Of a DNA stretch of 64,000 bases, positions 19,276-29,478 are shown piece after piece; position 1 is the stretch's first letter; every line of letters starts with the position of its first letter. The stretch is from assembly GCF_003987335.1 (NCBI RefSeq), contig NZ_PIPK01000001.1, positions 372,001 to 436,000 on the forward strand. The letters are read 5' to 3'. The position numbers and the translations under genes were made by a program. The notes under the pieces were generated by a model that saw nothing but the letters and a program-made list of their open reading frames with translations, did not search any database and was not told the DNA's origin. Source of the stretch: Aliidiomarina maris. GTDB lineage: Bacteria > Pseudomonadota > Gammaproteobacteria > Enterobacterales > Alteromonadaceae.

Positions 19276-20267
19276 CCCAAGTATTAAATGGCGATGTATT
19301 AGATTTGGCTGCAACGGACAAGTTGTTTACTCATTTGATTCAAGGCCAACTCACCAACGCACAAATTGCCGGCATGCTGGTAGCGATGAAAATTCGCGGT
19401 GAAACGCCCACCGAAATAGCCGGCGCTGCGCAAGCACTGCGCCGCGCAGCGAAGCCGTTTCCACGCCCTGACTACCCAATTGCAGATACGTGCGGCACCG
19501 GCGGTGATGGTTCAAATACCATCAATATTTCCACCGCAGCAGCACTGGTTGCTTCAAGTATGGGGATTGCGGTTGCTAAACATGGTAACCGCAGCGTGTC
19601 GTCGCGTTCAGGCTCCGCCGATGTACTTGAAAGCTTGCAGATCCCGTTAGATGGCACGCCAGACCAAGCGCGTGGCATGCTCGACAGCTATAATTTTTGT
19701 TTCTTATTTGCCCCGCATTACCACCCTGGCTTTCGTCACGCCATGCCAGCGCGCCAAGAACTTAAAACCCGCACCGTTTTTAACTTACTGGGGCCTCTGA
19801 TTAACCCGGCTAGGCCGCAAACCCAACTACTTGGAGTGTATAAGAGCGAGCTGTGTCGCCCAGTGGCTGAAACCTTGCAATTACTCGGTTGTGAGCGCGC
19901 TATGGTAGTGCATGGCAGTGGCTTAGACGAACTTGCATTGCACGGCCCAACCCATGTGGTGGAAGTAAACGGCGACCAGATTGAAGAATATCAACTCACC
20001 CCGAGTGATTTTGGTGTCGAGAGCGCGCCTGTCAGTGCCTTACGTGGCGGGGATGCCGATATGAACGCTCGCATTTTGCGGACTATTTTTGCAGGCCAAG
20101 GTGCCCCCGCCCAATGTGCCGCGATTGCGATGAACGTGGCTGCTCTGTTGTACATGCAAGGTCGCAGCCCAAGTTTGCGCGAAGCCACTGAGCATGCCCT
20201 TGCGCATATTCACAGTGGCGATACCGTGGCGCATTTAGCCCGCATGCAGCAAGGGGTTAAGGTATGA
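19263..20267 (+). CDS. trpD: anthranilate phosphoribosyltransferase
   Basis: TrpD transfers phosphoribose from PRPP to anthranilate. The ATG at 19263 (MQPLAQVLNGDVLDL), with AAGGAG 11 bases upstream, gives the usual 334-residue size and overlaps trpG by 13 bases. An in-frame ATG-like codon at 19158 lies inside trpG and would add unrelated residues. Signatures are DTCGTGGDGSNTINIST, VAKHGNRSVSSRSGSADVLE (substrate-binding loops) and FNLLGPLINPARP. Confidence 0.98.
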   Translation: MQPLAQVLNGDVLDLAATDKLFTHLIQGQLTNAQIAGMLVAMKIRGETPTEIAGAAQALRRAAKPFPRPDYPIADTCGTGGDGSNTINISTAAALVASSMGIAVAKHGNRSVSSRSGSADVLESLQIPLDGTPDQARGMLDSYNFCFLFAPHYHPGFRHAMPARQELKTRTVFNLLGPLINPARPQTQLLGVYKSELCRPVAETLQLLGCERAMVVHGSGLDELALHGPTHVVEVNGDQIEEYQLTPSDFGVESAPVSALRGGDADMNARILRTIFAGQGAPAQCAAIAMNVAALLYMQGRSPSLREATEHALAHIHSGDTVAHLARMQQGVKV

Positions 20268-21778
20268 GTCAAGCAAGTATCTTAACCCGGATTACGGACT
20301 CACGTAGAGCGTCGATGCAGCAGCTTGCGAGCCGCCCTGAGTACTCAATTGCGCGACTGCAAGATGCGATTAACGCCCTACCCAGCCGGCCGCAGCGAAG
20401 CCTGCGCCAAGCACTCAAGCAAGCTGACAAAGGCTTCATTTTAGAGTGTAAAAAAGCGTCACCGTCGAAAGGCCTGATTCGTGACCCGTTTGATCCAGTG
20501 GCGATTGCCGCCGTGTATCAACAATATGCTGCGGCGATTTCGGTACTGACAGAGCCAGATTATTTTCAAGGCGACTTTGCCTATCTGCAGGCTGTCAGCC
20601 AACGCGTGCATGTACCTGTGATTTGCAAAGACTTTATCGTCGAGCCGGTGCATGTCTATCTAGCGCGTTTATATGCAGCCGATGCGATTTTGTTGATGCT
20701 CTCAGTACTGACGGATGAAGCATACACTGAGCTTGCAACACTCGCCCACAGCTTGGGCATGGAAGTATTAACCGAAGTCAGTAATGAAGATGAAATGCGC
20801 CGCGCGGCTAAACTTGATGCAGCGATTATTGGTATTAATCACCGTAACCTACATGACCTCAGCATTGACCTTACGCGGAGTCAGCAGTTAGCGCCGTTGG
20901 CACCTGCACATGCAGTTTTGGTCGCCGAATCAGGCATTAGTGACAATCAGCAAGTACGCGATATTGGGCGCTTCGTCGATGGCTTCTTAGTGGGGAGTCA
21001 TTTAACTGCACAGGCTGACATAGACCAAGCGTGTCGCGCTTTAATTTATGGCCAGCATAAGGTTTGCGGGCTTACCAGCGCAGCTGCTGCATTGCAGGCT
21101 CGCAGCGCTGGCGCGAAATTCGGTGGCTTAGTCTTTGCCCCGCAGTCACCACGCCATGTGGACATTGCCCAAGCCCAACAAATTATTCGCCAAACCCAAG
21201 GTTTACAGTTCGTTGCAGTGACCACCAGTCATGCGCTCGATCAATTGACTGAATTAGCTCAGCAACTTGATGTGCAGGTGGTGCAATTGCACGCACAGCA
21301 AAGCGACGAACTCGTGCGCGCGTTAAAGGCTAAACTCGGCCCAGGCCAACGCCTGTGGTATGCACTGAATATGGCAAATCTTGCGCAGCCCCTTGGTGCA
21401 ACCATTGCGCAATTGCGCACGCTGGGCATTGATAAAGTGGTATTGGACCAAGGCCAAGGGGGGAGTGGAAAGACTTTCGATTGGTCGCTGCTGAATGAAC
21501 TCAGTCTAACTCAGCGCCAGCACTGCCTGCTTGCCGGTGGCTTGACCCCTGATAACGTGCAGCAAGCCGCTAGCGTGGGTTGCTTTGGCTTAGATATGAA
21601 CTCTGGACTTGAAAGCGCGCCCGGGGTGAAAGACCCTGCCAAAGTAGGTCGTGCATTTAACCAACTGACACGCTATTTCCGAGAAAATCAACAACACGAC
21701 CATCAAGCGATGACAGATAAGCATTCTGACGTAACTAGTGCAGCGCCAAGCGCGCCACTTAATGGAGAAGTAGTATGA
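20264..21778 (+). CDS. trpCF: bifunctional indole-3-glycerol phosphate synthase / phosphoribosylanthranilate isomerase
   Basis: A 504-residue fusion. Residues about 1-255 are the synthase barrel ([56 protein letters not shown]). Residues about 260-455 are the isomerase barrel ([27 protein letters not shown], with the catalytic Cys, and [14 protein letters not shown]). The E. coli enzyme is fused the same way. The last 45 residues are a hydrophilic extension, which ends in overlap with trpB. The start overlaps trpD (ATGA). Confidence 0.97.
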   Translation: MSQASILTRITDSRRASMQQLASRPEYSIARLQDAINALPSRPQRSLRQALKQADKGFILECKKASPSKGLIRDPFDPVAIAAVYQQYAAAISVLTEPDYFQGDFAYLQAVSQRVHVPVICKDFIVEPVHVYLARLYAADAILLMLSVLTDEAYTELATLAHSLGMEVLTEVSNEDEMRRAAKLDAAIIGINHRNLHDLSIDLTRSQQLAPLAPAHAVLVAESGISDNQQVRDIGRFVDGFLVGSHLTAQADIDQACRALIYGQHKVCGLTSAAAALQARSAGAKFGGLVFAPQSPRHVDIAQAQQIIRQTQGLQFVAVTTSHALDQLTELAQQLDVQVVQLHAQQSDELVRALKAKLGPGQRLWYALNMANLAQPLGATIAQLRTLGIDKVVLDQGQGGSGKTFDWSLLNELSLTQRQHCLLAGGLTPDNVQQAASVGCFGLDMNSGLESAPGVKDPAKVGRAFNQLTRYFRENQQHDHQAMTDKHSDVTSAAPSAPLNGEVV

Positions 21779-22992
21779 GCGATTACTCCGGCAACACTCG
21801 ATTAAACCCATATTTTGGCGAATTCGGCGGTCAGTACGTACCAGAAATTTTGCTACCAGCCCTCGACCAGCTAGAAAAAGCATTCATTGATGCACAAAAC
21901 GATGAAGCGTTTCGTAGCGAACTGAGTGATTTACTGAAAAATTATCTTGGCCGTCCCACACCGCTTAGTTTATGTCGCAATCTGCCGCGCAAAGGGCGCA
22001 GCAAAATTTACTTGAAGCGTGAAGATTTATTACACGGTGGTGCACACAAAACCAACCAGGTATTAGCCCAGGCATTGCTTGCAAAGCGCATGGGTAAACG
22101 CCGCATTATCGCCGAAACTGGCGCGGGCCAACACGGCACTGCGACAGCCCTGGCTTGCGCTTTACTCGACCTTGAATGCATTATCTACATGGGTAAAAAA
22201 GATGTCGAGCGCCAGCAACCGAATGTGTTTCGGATGGAATTGATGGGTGCCAAAGTCGTGCCGGTCGATACCGGTAGCGGCACCTTGAAAGACGCAGTCA
22301 ATGAAGCGCTACGTGACTGGACCGCCAGCTATGCCACCACTCATTACTTGTTAGGCACTGCCGCAGGCCCGCACCCGTTCCCTACTATCGTACGTGAGTT
22401 CCACCGCATGATAGGCGAAGAATCGAAGCAACAAATTCTGGCTCAAGCCGGGCGTTTACCCGACGAAGTCATTGCCTGTGTTGGCGGTGGCTCCAACGCC
22501 ATCGGCATGTTCGCAGATTTCATTGATAACACGGACGTCGCGTTAATTGGTGTTGAGCCAGGCGGCAAAGGACTGAGCTCCCTTGAGCACGGTGCGACGA
22601 TTAATGCAGGCAAGCCAGGGTTATTACATGGCTGCTATTCGTTTCTAATGCAAACCGACGAAGGCCAAATTGAGGAATCGTACTCCGTATCTGCCGGACT
22701 TGATTATCCTGGTGTCGGTCCACAGCACGCCCATTTGCATGCATCGGGGCGTGCCAATTATGTTTCCGTGACCGATGATGAGGCGCTCGCAGCATTTAAA
22801 CTACTCAGCGCCCATGAGGGCATCATTCCAGCGTTAGAGAGCGCTCACGCCCTGGCCTACGCAGTGAAACGTGCTGAAGATAGTGACGAAGAGCTGATTT
22901 TATTGGTTAATTTATCTGGTCGCGGTGATAAAGATATCGACCACGTCCGCAAAATATTTGCTGCCCAAGCCAATGATGCAAAGGAGTCTTAA
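21775..22992 (+). CDS. trpB: tryptophan synthase beta chain
   Basis: The 405-residue PLP enzyme condenses indole with serine. The PLP lysine is in [15 protein letters not shown], the catalytic glutamate in [15 protein letters not shown], and the phosphate-binding loop is [29 protein letters not shown] at the N terminus is typical. The start overlaps the trpCF stop (ATGA) with GGAGAAGT before it. Confidence 0.99.
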   Translation: MSDYSGNTRLNPYFGEFGGQYVPEILLPALDQLEKAFIDAQNDEAFRSELSDLLKNYLGRPTPLSLCRNLPRKGRSKIYLKREDLLHGGAHKTNQVLAQALLAKRMGKRRIIAETGAGQHGTATALACALLDLECIIYMGKKDVERQQPNVFRMELMGAKVVPVDTGSGTLKDAVNEALRDWTASYATTHYLLGTAAGPHPFPTIVREFHRMIGEESKQQILAQAGRLPDEVIACVGGGSNAIGMFADFIDNTDVALIGVEPGGKGLSSLEHGATINAGKPGLLHGCYSFLMQTDEGQIEESYSVSAGLDYPGVGPQHAHLHASGRANYVSVTDDEALAAFKLLSAHEGIIPALESAHALAYAVKRAEDSDEELILLVNLSGRGDKDIDHVRKIFAAQANDAKES

Positions 22993-22994
22993 GC

Positions 22995-23807
22995 ATGTCA
23001 GTGACCACTCGCTATGAGCCTATGTTTGCTGCGTTAAAAGCCAAACAGCAAGGCGCTTTTATTCCATTTGTAACCTTAGGCGATCCTGACTTAGCCCAAA
23101 GTGAAGCAATTATCAAAGCCATGATTGACGCAGGTGCCGATGCGCTGGAACTTGGCTTCCCGTTTTCGGACCCAGTTGCGGATGGGCCAACCATTCAGCG
23201 TGCATCAATTCGTGCGTTGCAAAGTAAAGTGTCGATTCAGCATTGCTTTGAGCTACTTGCTCGTGTGCGCGCATACAGCCCTGACACGCCAATTGGATTG
23301 TTGGTGTATGGCAACCTGGTAATGGCCCAAGGCCGCGAGCGCTTTTATCAGCGCTGCGCCGAAGTCGGCGTCGACTCGGTGTTAGTGGCCGATGTGCCGG
23401 TCCGTGAGGGTGCTACTTTTCAGCAAGCGGCGAATCAAGCTGGCGTCGCACAGGTCTTTATTGCCCCACCGGACGCGAGCCCAGAGACCTTAACCCGCAT
23501 TGCTAAGCACAGCCAAGGCTACATTTACTTATTAAGTCGCGCAGGTGTGACGGGTGCGAATGTGGAAGTCAGTGCCCCTGCCACCCAATTGGTTGACTAT
23601 TTAAATGCCCAGCAAGGTGCGCCAGCTGTGCTTGGTTTTGGTATATCCAAGCCTGAACATGTTCAGCATGCCATTCAAGCCGGTGCAGCAGGGGCAATTA
23701 GCGGCTCTGCTGTGGTACAACGGATTGAAGATAACTTAGCCGATAGCACTGCAATGTTAACAGCGTTGAGTGACTTTGTGCGCAGCATGAAGGCTGCCAC
23801 GGTCTAA
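22995..23807 (+). CDS. trpA: tryptophan synthase alpha chain
   Basis: The 270-residue TIM barrel cleaves indole-3-glycerol phosphate and channels indole to TrpB. The catalytic Glu/Asp motifs are ALELGFPFSDPVADGPTIQ and the phosphate-binding GFGISKPEHV and GAISGSAVV. It begins two bases after trpB with AAGGAG upstream. It is the last gene of the operon. Its stop codon overlaps the stop of a convergent gene by four bases, and no terminator is visible between them. Confidence 0.99.
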   Translation: MSVTTRYEPMFAALKAKQQGAFIPFVTLGDPDLAQSEAIIKAMIDAGADALELGFPFSDPVADGPTIQRASIRALQSKVSIQHCFELLARVRAYSPDTPIGLLVYGNLVMAQGRERFYQRCAEVGVDSVLVADVPVREGATFQQAANQAGVAQVFIAPPDASPETLTRIAKHSQGYIYLLSRAGVTGANVEVSAPATQLVDYLNAQQGAPAVLGFGISKPEHVQHAIQAGAAGAISGSAVVQRIEDNLADSTAMLTALSDFVRSMKAATV

Positions 23808-24103
23808 GCCCAGGCGTCGATTAAGTTACCCACTGGACCAACCCCGCGCGGCTGATTCACACCATTTTGGTCAGCCGCACTGGTGGCGTTTATCTTGGGG
23901 GGCGGCGGTCCAATGCGCTGAATTTGGTCGCGGTTGACCCGATACATTTCTTCGCGCGGCGATTCGCGCAAGTTCGCCAAGCGCTGCTCATTAGCCGCAT
24001 ACGACTGGCGTTCACGGAACATGGCAGGGCCAGTTTTGACCCGGCTATTTTGTGCGCTACGCCCTTGAGACGTGGAATTGTCTGATACCAAGTTACTCGA
24101 CAC
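23804..24103 (-). CDS. conserved-looking hypothetical protein, 99 residues
   Basis: A 99-residue soluble, low-complexity-tending protein starting at a GTG with AAGGG seven bases upstream. It overlaps the end of the AI-2E-type permease gene by 11 bases, so it is probably translated with it. It is rich in Ser, Asn, Arg and Pro and contains SPREEMYRVNRDQIQRIGPPPPK. No signal peptide or membrane helix is seen. I do not recognise a family. Real-gene status is supported by the start signals and the tight packing on both sides. Confidence 0.7.
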   Translation of the reverse strand: MSSNLVSDNSTSQGRSAQNSRVKTGPAMFRERQSYAANEQRLANLRESPREEMYRVNRDQIQRIGPPPPKINATSAADQNGVNQPRGVGPVGNLIDAWA

Positions 24104-25247
24104 GCGTTGTCCCTTGTAGATTTGGGTTCACTACGTCGGCCGATACCTCGCTTTCCTGCTCTGGGGCAGCGTCACGGGCGTAATATTCGGCCTCTTTAGG
24201 GTTATCGGCAATGCGCGCAATTTCATCACCTGAAAGTAGCACCGCGAGCCAACGAGTACTTGAATTTTCCCCCAAAGCTATCTTGACCACCATGGTTAAC
24301 GGCACGGACAACAGCATCCCCACCGGGCCTAACATCCATCCCCAGAATAATAATGACAAAAACACCACTAAAGTGGATAGACCTAAGCCACGTCCCATCA
24401 CCCGCGGTTCAATCAAGTTCCCCATCACCACGTTAACGGCCAGGTATAACAGCGCGACTGCGCCTGCCATCAGCGGACTATGCTGAATCAACGCCATAAT
24501 AATGGCGGGTACCGAGGCTAAAATAGACCCAATATTAGGGATATAATTAAATAGGAATGCAATGACGCCCCATAACAAGAAGTGATCGACCCCCATCAAC
24601 CATAATCCGACCCCGACAATGACGCCGGTGATAAAGCTAATTAAGGTTTTCAACGCCAGATATTTGTTGATTGCGATCAGAATAGTTGCAACGTTAGTGG
24701 TGGTACGTTCTGGGCTTTTAAATGCCAGTTTAATTTTGCTTGGTGCCAAGCGCGCTTCTCCGAGCATAAACACCATAATTAATAGCACAATCACGAAGCT
24801 GGTTAGAAAATTACCCACACCGCTGAGCATGTTCATGGTCAAATTAATCGCCCGCGACGGGTCGAGTTGGGTTTGCAACATGTCCCAGTTAAAGGGAATG
24901 TTGTATGCTTCGGCACGCTCCGCCAACCAATCCAGTTGCGCTGCACTTTGTACGCGATATTGCGGCATATTCTGCATAAACTCATTGGCCGACTGCACCA
25001 CCAGCCCCGTTAACAACACGACCATTACTGAAATGACTAATACCACAGGTAGCAACGCCAAGAAACGCGGCAAACCCAAGCGATGAAACCATTCAATCAG
25101 GGGGTGGCTAATAATCGCGATAAAAAGTGCTAAAAGCACTGGCACGACAACAACACTGGCGGCCTTCACGCCTGCTAATACAACGACCACAGCGGCCATC
25201 ACTAACATAACTTGGCCAACTGAATTCATCTGATTTTGCTCTGTCAT
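24093..25247 (-). CDS. AI-2E family transporter (PerM/TqsA-like)
   Basis: The 384-residue polytopic membrane protein has about eight predicted helices. The AI-2E/UPF0118 signature is seen around VDHFLLWGVIAFLFNYIPNIGSILASVPAIIMAL and NLIEPRVMGRGLGLSTLVVFLSLLFWGWMLG. Family members include an AI-2 exporter (TqsA), Na+/H+ antiporters and PerM. The substrate cannot be told from sequence. The C-terminal 45 residues are hydrophilic and acidic. AAGGAT precedes the ATG. Confidence 0.92.
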   Translation of the reverse strand: MTEQNQMNSVGQVMLVMAAVVVVLAGVKAASVVVVPVLLALFIAIISHPLIEWFHRLGLPRFLALLPVVLVISVMVVLLTGLVVQSANEFMQNMPQYRVQSAAQLDWLAERAEAYNIPFNWDMLQTQLDPSRAINLTMNMLSGVGNFLTSFVIVLLIMVFMLGEARLAPSKIKLAFKSPERTTTNVATILIAINKYLALKTLISFITGVIVGVGLWLMGVDHFLLWGVIAFLFNYIPNIGSILASVPAIIMALIQHSPLMAGAVALLYLAVNVVMGNLIEPRVMGRGLGLSTLVVFLSLLFWGWMLGPVGMLLSVPLTMVVKIALGENSSTRWLAVLLSGDEIARIADNPKEAEYYARDAAPEQESEVSADVVNPNLQGTTRVE

Positions 25248-25339
25248 CGTAGATCCTTATACCTTAAGCACTGCAAAGCAGTCATTTGTTTGCTTTACTA
25301 TCTATATCATACCGTAATCCAAAGGAAGGTCACTGAATC

Positions 25340-26245
25340 ATGCATATCTTAATTACCGGCGGTACTGGCTTAATCGGCAGCGCGCTGTATAAAAAATTAC
25401 GTAATCAGCATCAGATTACCGTACTGACACGTAATGCCGAACGCGCATACCGCACGTTAGGCCATGATATTCAGGCACTGACTAGCCTTGAACCTCTCCG
25501 CCATTTGGACGACTTTGATGCGGTGATCAATCTAGCAGGTGAACCGATCGCAGACAAACGCTGGAGCGACCAGCAAAAAAAGCGCATTGAACAGAGTCGA
25601 TTCGAAACGACCGAGCAATTGGTTTCCCGCTTCAAACAATCAACCAAGCCACCTAAGGTATTTATTTCTGGCTCTGCGATTGGCTATTACGGGCGCCAAG
25701 GACAGACGCCCGTGACCGAAAATGACTATCAAGCCCATGACGAGTTCACCCATCGTTTATGCGCACATTGGGAACAATTGGCGGAGCAAGCCGCATCGGA
25801 GCACACGCGCGTATGCACCCTACGCACCGGTATTGTTCTGGCTGCCAACGGTGGTGCATTAAGTAAGATGGCACTGCCTTTTAAGCTTGGCGTGGGTGGG
25901 CCCATCGGGGACGGGCAGCAAATGATGTCCTGGATTCACCTTGATGACATGGTGGATTTAATTATTTTCCTACTTCACCATGACAATGCCAGCGGCGCGT
26001 TTAATGCCACCGCCCCAGAACCCGTCAGTAACCAAGTATTTAGTCAAACCCTGGCCAAAGTACTGAAGCGCCCGTGCCTGTTTCGTGTCCCTGCGCCCGT
26101 GATGCGGATTTTGCTTGGCGAAATGTCGGATATGATTTTAACTGGGCAGGCTGTACTGCCAGAGAAGCTTATTCAAAGTGGCTTTCAATTTCGCCACCCC
26201 ACCTTAATGGAGGCTCTGCAACAGTGCTTTCACCCCCAAGCATAA
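25340..26245 (+). CDS. yfcH: TIGR01777 family NAD-dependent epimerase/dehydratase-like protein
   Basis: A 301-residue extended short-chain dehydrogenase-fold protein. The N-terminal dinucleotide motif is ILITGGTGLIGSAL. INLAGEPIADKRWS, FISGSAIGYYG (active-site Tyr region) and RTGIVLAANGGALSKM follow. A C-terminal DUF1731 helix region has LGEMSDMILTGQAVLPEKL. The family includes E. coli YfcH and cell-division inhibitor SulA-like plant homologues. Its substrate is unknown. It stands alone between divergent and convergent neighbours. Confidence 0.92.
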   Translation: MHILITGGTGLIGSALYKKLRNQHQITVLTRNAERAYRTLGHDIQALTSLEPLRHLDDFDAVINLAGEPIADKRWSDQQKKRIEQSRFETTEQLVSRFKQSTKPPKVFISGSAIGYYGRQGQTPVTENDYQAHDEFTHRLCAHWEQLAEQAASEHTRVCTLRTGIVLAANGGALSKMALPFKLGVGGPIGDGQQMMSWIHLDDMVDLIIFLLHHDNASGAFNATAPEPVSNQVFSQTLAKVLKRPCLFRVPAPVMRILLGEMSDMILTGQAVLPEKLIQSGFQFRHPTLMEALQQCFHPQA

Positions 26246-26260
26246 GCGTGTGGAAGGCAC

Positions 26261-26291
26261 AAAAAACGTCGGCCATAGCCGACGTTTTTTT
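26261..26291. terminator. bidirectional Rho-independent terminator
   Basis: AAAAAACGTCGGC - CATA - GCCGACGTTTTTT is a perfect stem with A and T tracts on both sides. It lies between the convergent yfcH-like and permease genes and can serve both. Confidence 0.92.
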
Positions 26292-26303
26292 AACCCCTTA
26301 CTA

Positions 26304-28808
26304 CTAACTCAACTGGCGAATCAGTTGCGAGGTGTTTTGCTTCAGCATGCGCGCGCAGGTTAAACGCCCCAAGCTACCAACCACCAGAGCGCCTAAACCT
26401 GGCCCCAGCAACCAAAAGCGCCAATGAATACTAGGTTGCATTGAAAACACTTGGGTTTGCAGCAAGTACACCGATAGCTCCATGGCTATCGCCGCAATTA
26501 AGCCTGCTAATGCCCCGAGTATAATGAACTCATAGCTAACCGCCCGTGACAGTAATGAGCCTTTCGCACCAAGAGTACGCAGGATCACCAGTTCTTTCTC
26601 ACGCTCTTCCATAGTGGCTTGTACTTGGGCAACCAGCACCAAACCACCCGCTAACACCACCAGCACCAGTACAAACGTAATCGCCAGCGACACTTGACCG
26701 ATTACTTCGCGTAACTGCGCGATAATGGTATCCACGTCGACCAAGGACGCTTGTGGGAAGTCCCTAAACAAGCTATAAAGCTCGTTTTTACGCTCCGTCG
26801 GCAAGTAGAAGCTGGCAATGTAGGTCGCGCCGCTGGTTTGCAATGATGCAGGGTCAAATATCATAAAGAAATTTGGCTGCATGGTATTCCAATCTACATC
26901 GCGGATACTGGTGATAGGCACGGTGAATTCATTACCGCCAACCAGAAAACGTAACTCATCACCTAAGCTTAACCCCAAGCGCTCCGCTACCTGACTTTCT
27001 ACTGATACTTCCCCGTTCGGATGCTGAGCACTATCAAACCACTGACCACGGCGTAGGATATTGTTAGGTGGCAGTGAGTCACGCCATGTAAGCTGTAATT
27101 CACGCCCAAAGCCTTCCCTAAACTGACTTTCGTCTCGCTCTTCCTTGGTCACGGCATCGCGCACCAGTTCATCGTTAATCGCCATCAAGCGCCCTGGAAC
27201 AATGGGGTATAAATCCGTTGCCACCAAGTTTTCACGCTCAAACATTTGCTCTAGCGGCTGCACTTGATCCTGTGCGACATTCACCACGAAATAATTGGGC
27301 GCATCGTCAGGTAATTGCGACTGCCAGTCGGCCAGCAGTTCGTTACGCAGTGCCAGTACTAACAACAACAGCATCAGTGCGGTAGCAAAGCTGATCATTT
27401 GTACCGAATTTTGCTTCGCCCGGCGCTGCATCCCGGCCATCGCTAATCGCCAGCTACTCCCCGCCTGCATCCCCGCTTGGCGACTCGCACGAATAAATAA
27501 ACGCGATATGCCCAGCAATATCAGCACCGCTACGCTACCACCAACGAATAGCGCAAGGGATAGTATCCAGCTTGACGAATACAGCACCATAAGTGCATAG
27601 ATAGTGCCGCCCCCAATCAACCATTGCAGCCAAACACGCACCGCCGAGTCGCCCAAGTCACGCTGTAATACCCGCAGCGGAGGCACTTTAATTAAACGCA
27701 GCAATGGGTACAGGCTAAACATCAGCGCACACAGTAAGCCAGTGCCTATCGCCAGCGCGTAGGGCCCAGCGCCCGCTGAAGGCAAGCTTTGGCCTAGCTG
27801 GGTCTGCACGTAAAAAATAACTGCTGCTTGCAACGAATACCCCAGCAGTACACCAATCGCTATGGAAAACGCGGTCAGTAGCAACAGGTGCAGGGTAAAA
27901 ATACGCTGAATTTGGCCACGCGCGCCGCCTAAGGTTTTCATAATCGCGACGGCATCGTAATTGCGCTGACAATAGCGCTGGGCGGCTACTGCAACTGCAG
28001 TGGCCGCAAGTACCACTCCCAGCAAGCTGGCCAATAACATAAATTGCTCGGCACGGCGTAATGAACTGGCTAATGGCGTCTCATCATCGGTAATTCCGCG
28101 CCAGCGTTGGGTGACATCGTCCAATTGTGGCAGCAACCATGCTTCATAGCGTGCAATGTCACCTGGGCTGCCTGCGAATAGGTAATTGAAGTTGACCCTG
28201 CTGCCGGGTTGAATCAAGCCCGTCCCCTCAAGGTCGGCATACGCAATCAGTACATTCGGGCTGTCGGTAAACACATTCAGCCCAGAATCTGGTTCATGGG
28301 TCAGTACTTGAGTGACCACGAACTCACTGTTACCAATTTCTAAGCTGTCTCCGATATTCAGCTCAAGTCGTTGAAATAATTGCGATGCCACCCAAGCTTC
28401 TCCACTTTGAGGTAAAGCATCTGTCGGTTCGCCGTCCACAAACGGTGTTTGTGCTACTTCTAATTGTCCACGTAACGGGTAGCCAGGGCTGACCGCTTTA
28501 ATGTCTACCAATGCCAGCTGCTCAGCGGCAAACGCCATTGAATTAAATGTCGTGCGCCGCGCCCACTGTAGGCCTTCATCCTGGGCGCGCTCTAACCACT
28601 GGGTGTCAATTTCATCGCGACTGCGCAACACCCGATCCGCGGCCAAAAATTCAGCACTACGCTCCAGCAAGCCTGCTTGCAAGCGTTCAGAAAACAAGGA
28701 CAGTGACAGCACTGCACACACCGAAAGCGCCACGGCCGCCGCCATAATCGTGAGCTCGCCACGGCGCAGTTCATGGCGTAATAAACGCCAGGAAATTTTA
28801 TGCCACAT
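26304..28808 (-). CDS. ybbP: ABC transporter permease, FtsX/MacB type (YbbP-like)
   Basis: The 834-residue permease has an N-terminal helix (TIMAAAVALSVCAVLSLSLF), a large periplasmic domain, and two clusters of FtsX-type membrane helices (about 255-450 and 690-830), giving about ten helices in all. This matches E. coli YbbP (804 residues), part of a putative envelope exporter with YbbA. Its ATG overlaps the end of ybbA by 11 bases. The neighbour order ybbP-ybbA with divergent tesA is the same as in E. coli. Confidence 0.93.
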   Translation of the reverse strand: MWHKISWRLLRHELRRGELTIMAAAVALSVCAVLSLSLFSERLQAGLLERSAEFLAADRVLRSRDEIDTQWLERAQDEGLQWARRTTFNSMAFAAEQLALVDIKAVSPGYPLRGQLEVAQTPFVDGEPTDALPQSGEAWVASQLFQRLELNIGDSLEIGNSEFVVTQVLTHEPDSGLNVFTDSPNVLIAYADLEGTGLIQPGSRVNFNYLFAGSPGDIARYEAWLLPQLDDVTQRWRGITDDETPLASSLRRAEQFMLLASLLGVVLAATAVAVAAQRYCQRNYDAVAIMKTLGGARGQIQRIFTLHLLLLTAFSIAIGVLLGYSLQAAVIFYVQTQLGQSLPSAGAGPYALAIGTGLLCALMFSLYPLLRLIKVPPLRVLQRDLGDSAVRVWLQWLIGGGTIYALMVLYSSSWILSLALFVGGSVAVLILLGISRLFIRASRQAGMQAGSSWRLAMAGMQRRAKQNSVQMISFATALMLLLLVLALRNELLADWQSQLPDDAPNYFVVNVAQDQVQPLEQMFERENLVATDLYPIVPGRLMAINDELVRDAVTKEERDESQFREGFGRELQLTWRDSLPPNNILRRGQWFDSAQHPNGEVSVESQVAERLGLSLGDELRFLVGGNEFTVPITSIRDVDWNTMQPNFFMIFDPASLQTSGATYIASFYLPTERKNELYSLFRDFPQASLVDVDTIIAQLREVIGQVSLAITFVLVLVVLAGGLVLVAQVQATMEEREKELVILRTLGAKGSLLSRAVSYEFIILGALAGLIAAIAMELSVYLLQTQVFSMQPSIHWRFWLLGPGLGALVVGSLGRLTCARMLKQNTSQLIRQLS

Positions 28809-29478
28809 CAGCGCGTTGCTCCTTTAACTCGCCCGCATTCATCACTAAAACGCGATCGCATTTTTGCGCTAACGTATTGTCATGGGTCACCATCACTAAA
28901 GTAGTGCCATAATCTTGATTCATTGCAAAGAGCAGTGCCTCGACCGTTGCACCTGTGGTGCTGTCTAAATTACCAGTCGGCTCGTCGGCGAATAGAATTT
29001 TCGGCTTTCCAATGAAAGCACGCGCAATCGCCACTCGCTGCTGCTCACCACCCGAGAGTTGATTCGGGTAATGATCTAAACGCTCTGACAAACCCACTTT
29101 TTCAAGGAGCTCCCTTGCTTGCGCCTCGGCGTCACTACGCCCCGCTAGTTCTGCCGGCAGCATCACATTTTCTAGTGCGGTTAAACTTGGAATTAATAAG
29201 AACGACTGAAAAATGAAGCCAACCTTGTCAGCGCGAACTTTCGCACGTTGTTCCTCATCCAAATCACCTAAATTTTCGTTTTCTATAAGTACTTGGCCAC
29301 TACTAGCTGTGTCTAAACCAGCTAATAACGAAAGCAAGGTTGATTTGCCTGAGCCCGACGCGCCGACAATAGCAACGCTCTCACCGGCTTTAATTGCCAG
29401 GTCGATTGCATGTAAGATAGTGAGTCGGCCAGCGGTCGTTTCAACATGTTTAGTAACAGCGGAGGTTTGAATCATCAT
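28798..29478 (-). CDS. ybbA: ABC transporter ATP-binding protein (YbbA-like)
   Basis: The 226-residue ATPase of the LolD/MacB subgroup has Walker [14 protein letters not shown]-loop [10 protein letters not shown], signature [14 protein letters not shown], Walker [13 protein letters not shown], and the switch His in MVTHD. It powers YbbP. AAGGA lies 13 bases before the first ATG of an ATGATG start. The start codon directly abuts that of tesA on the other strand, so each promoter must lie inside the other gene. Confidence 0.95.
   Translation of the reverse strand: MMIQTSAVTKHVETTAGRLTILHAIDLAIKAGESVAIVGASGSGKSTLLSLLAGLDTASSGQVLIENENLGDLDEEQRAKVRADKVGFIFQSFLLIPSLTALENVMLPAELAGRSDAEAQARELLEKVGLSERLDHYPNQLSGGEQQRVAIARAFIGKPKILFADEPTGNLDSTTGATVEALLFAMNQDYGTTLVMVTHDNTLAQKCDRVLVMNAGELKEQRADVA

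Noticed and set aside
24619-25086. 155-codon frame antisense to the AI-2E-type permease
   Set aside because: It mirrors membrane-helix codons of a clear gene, and its own composition matches no protein family.
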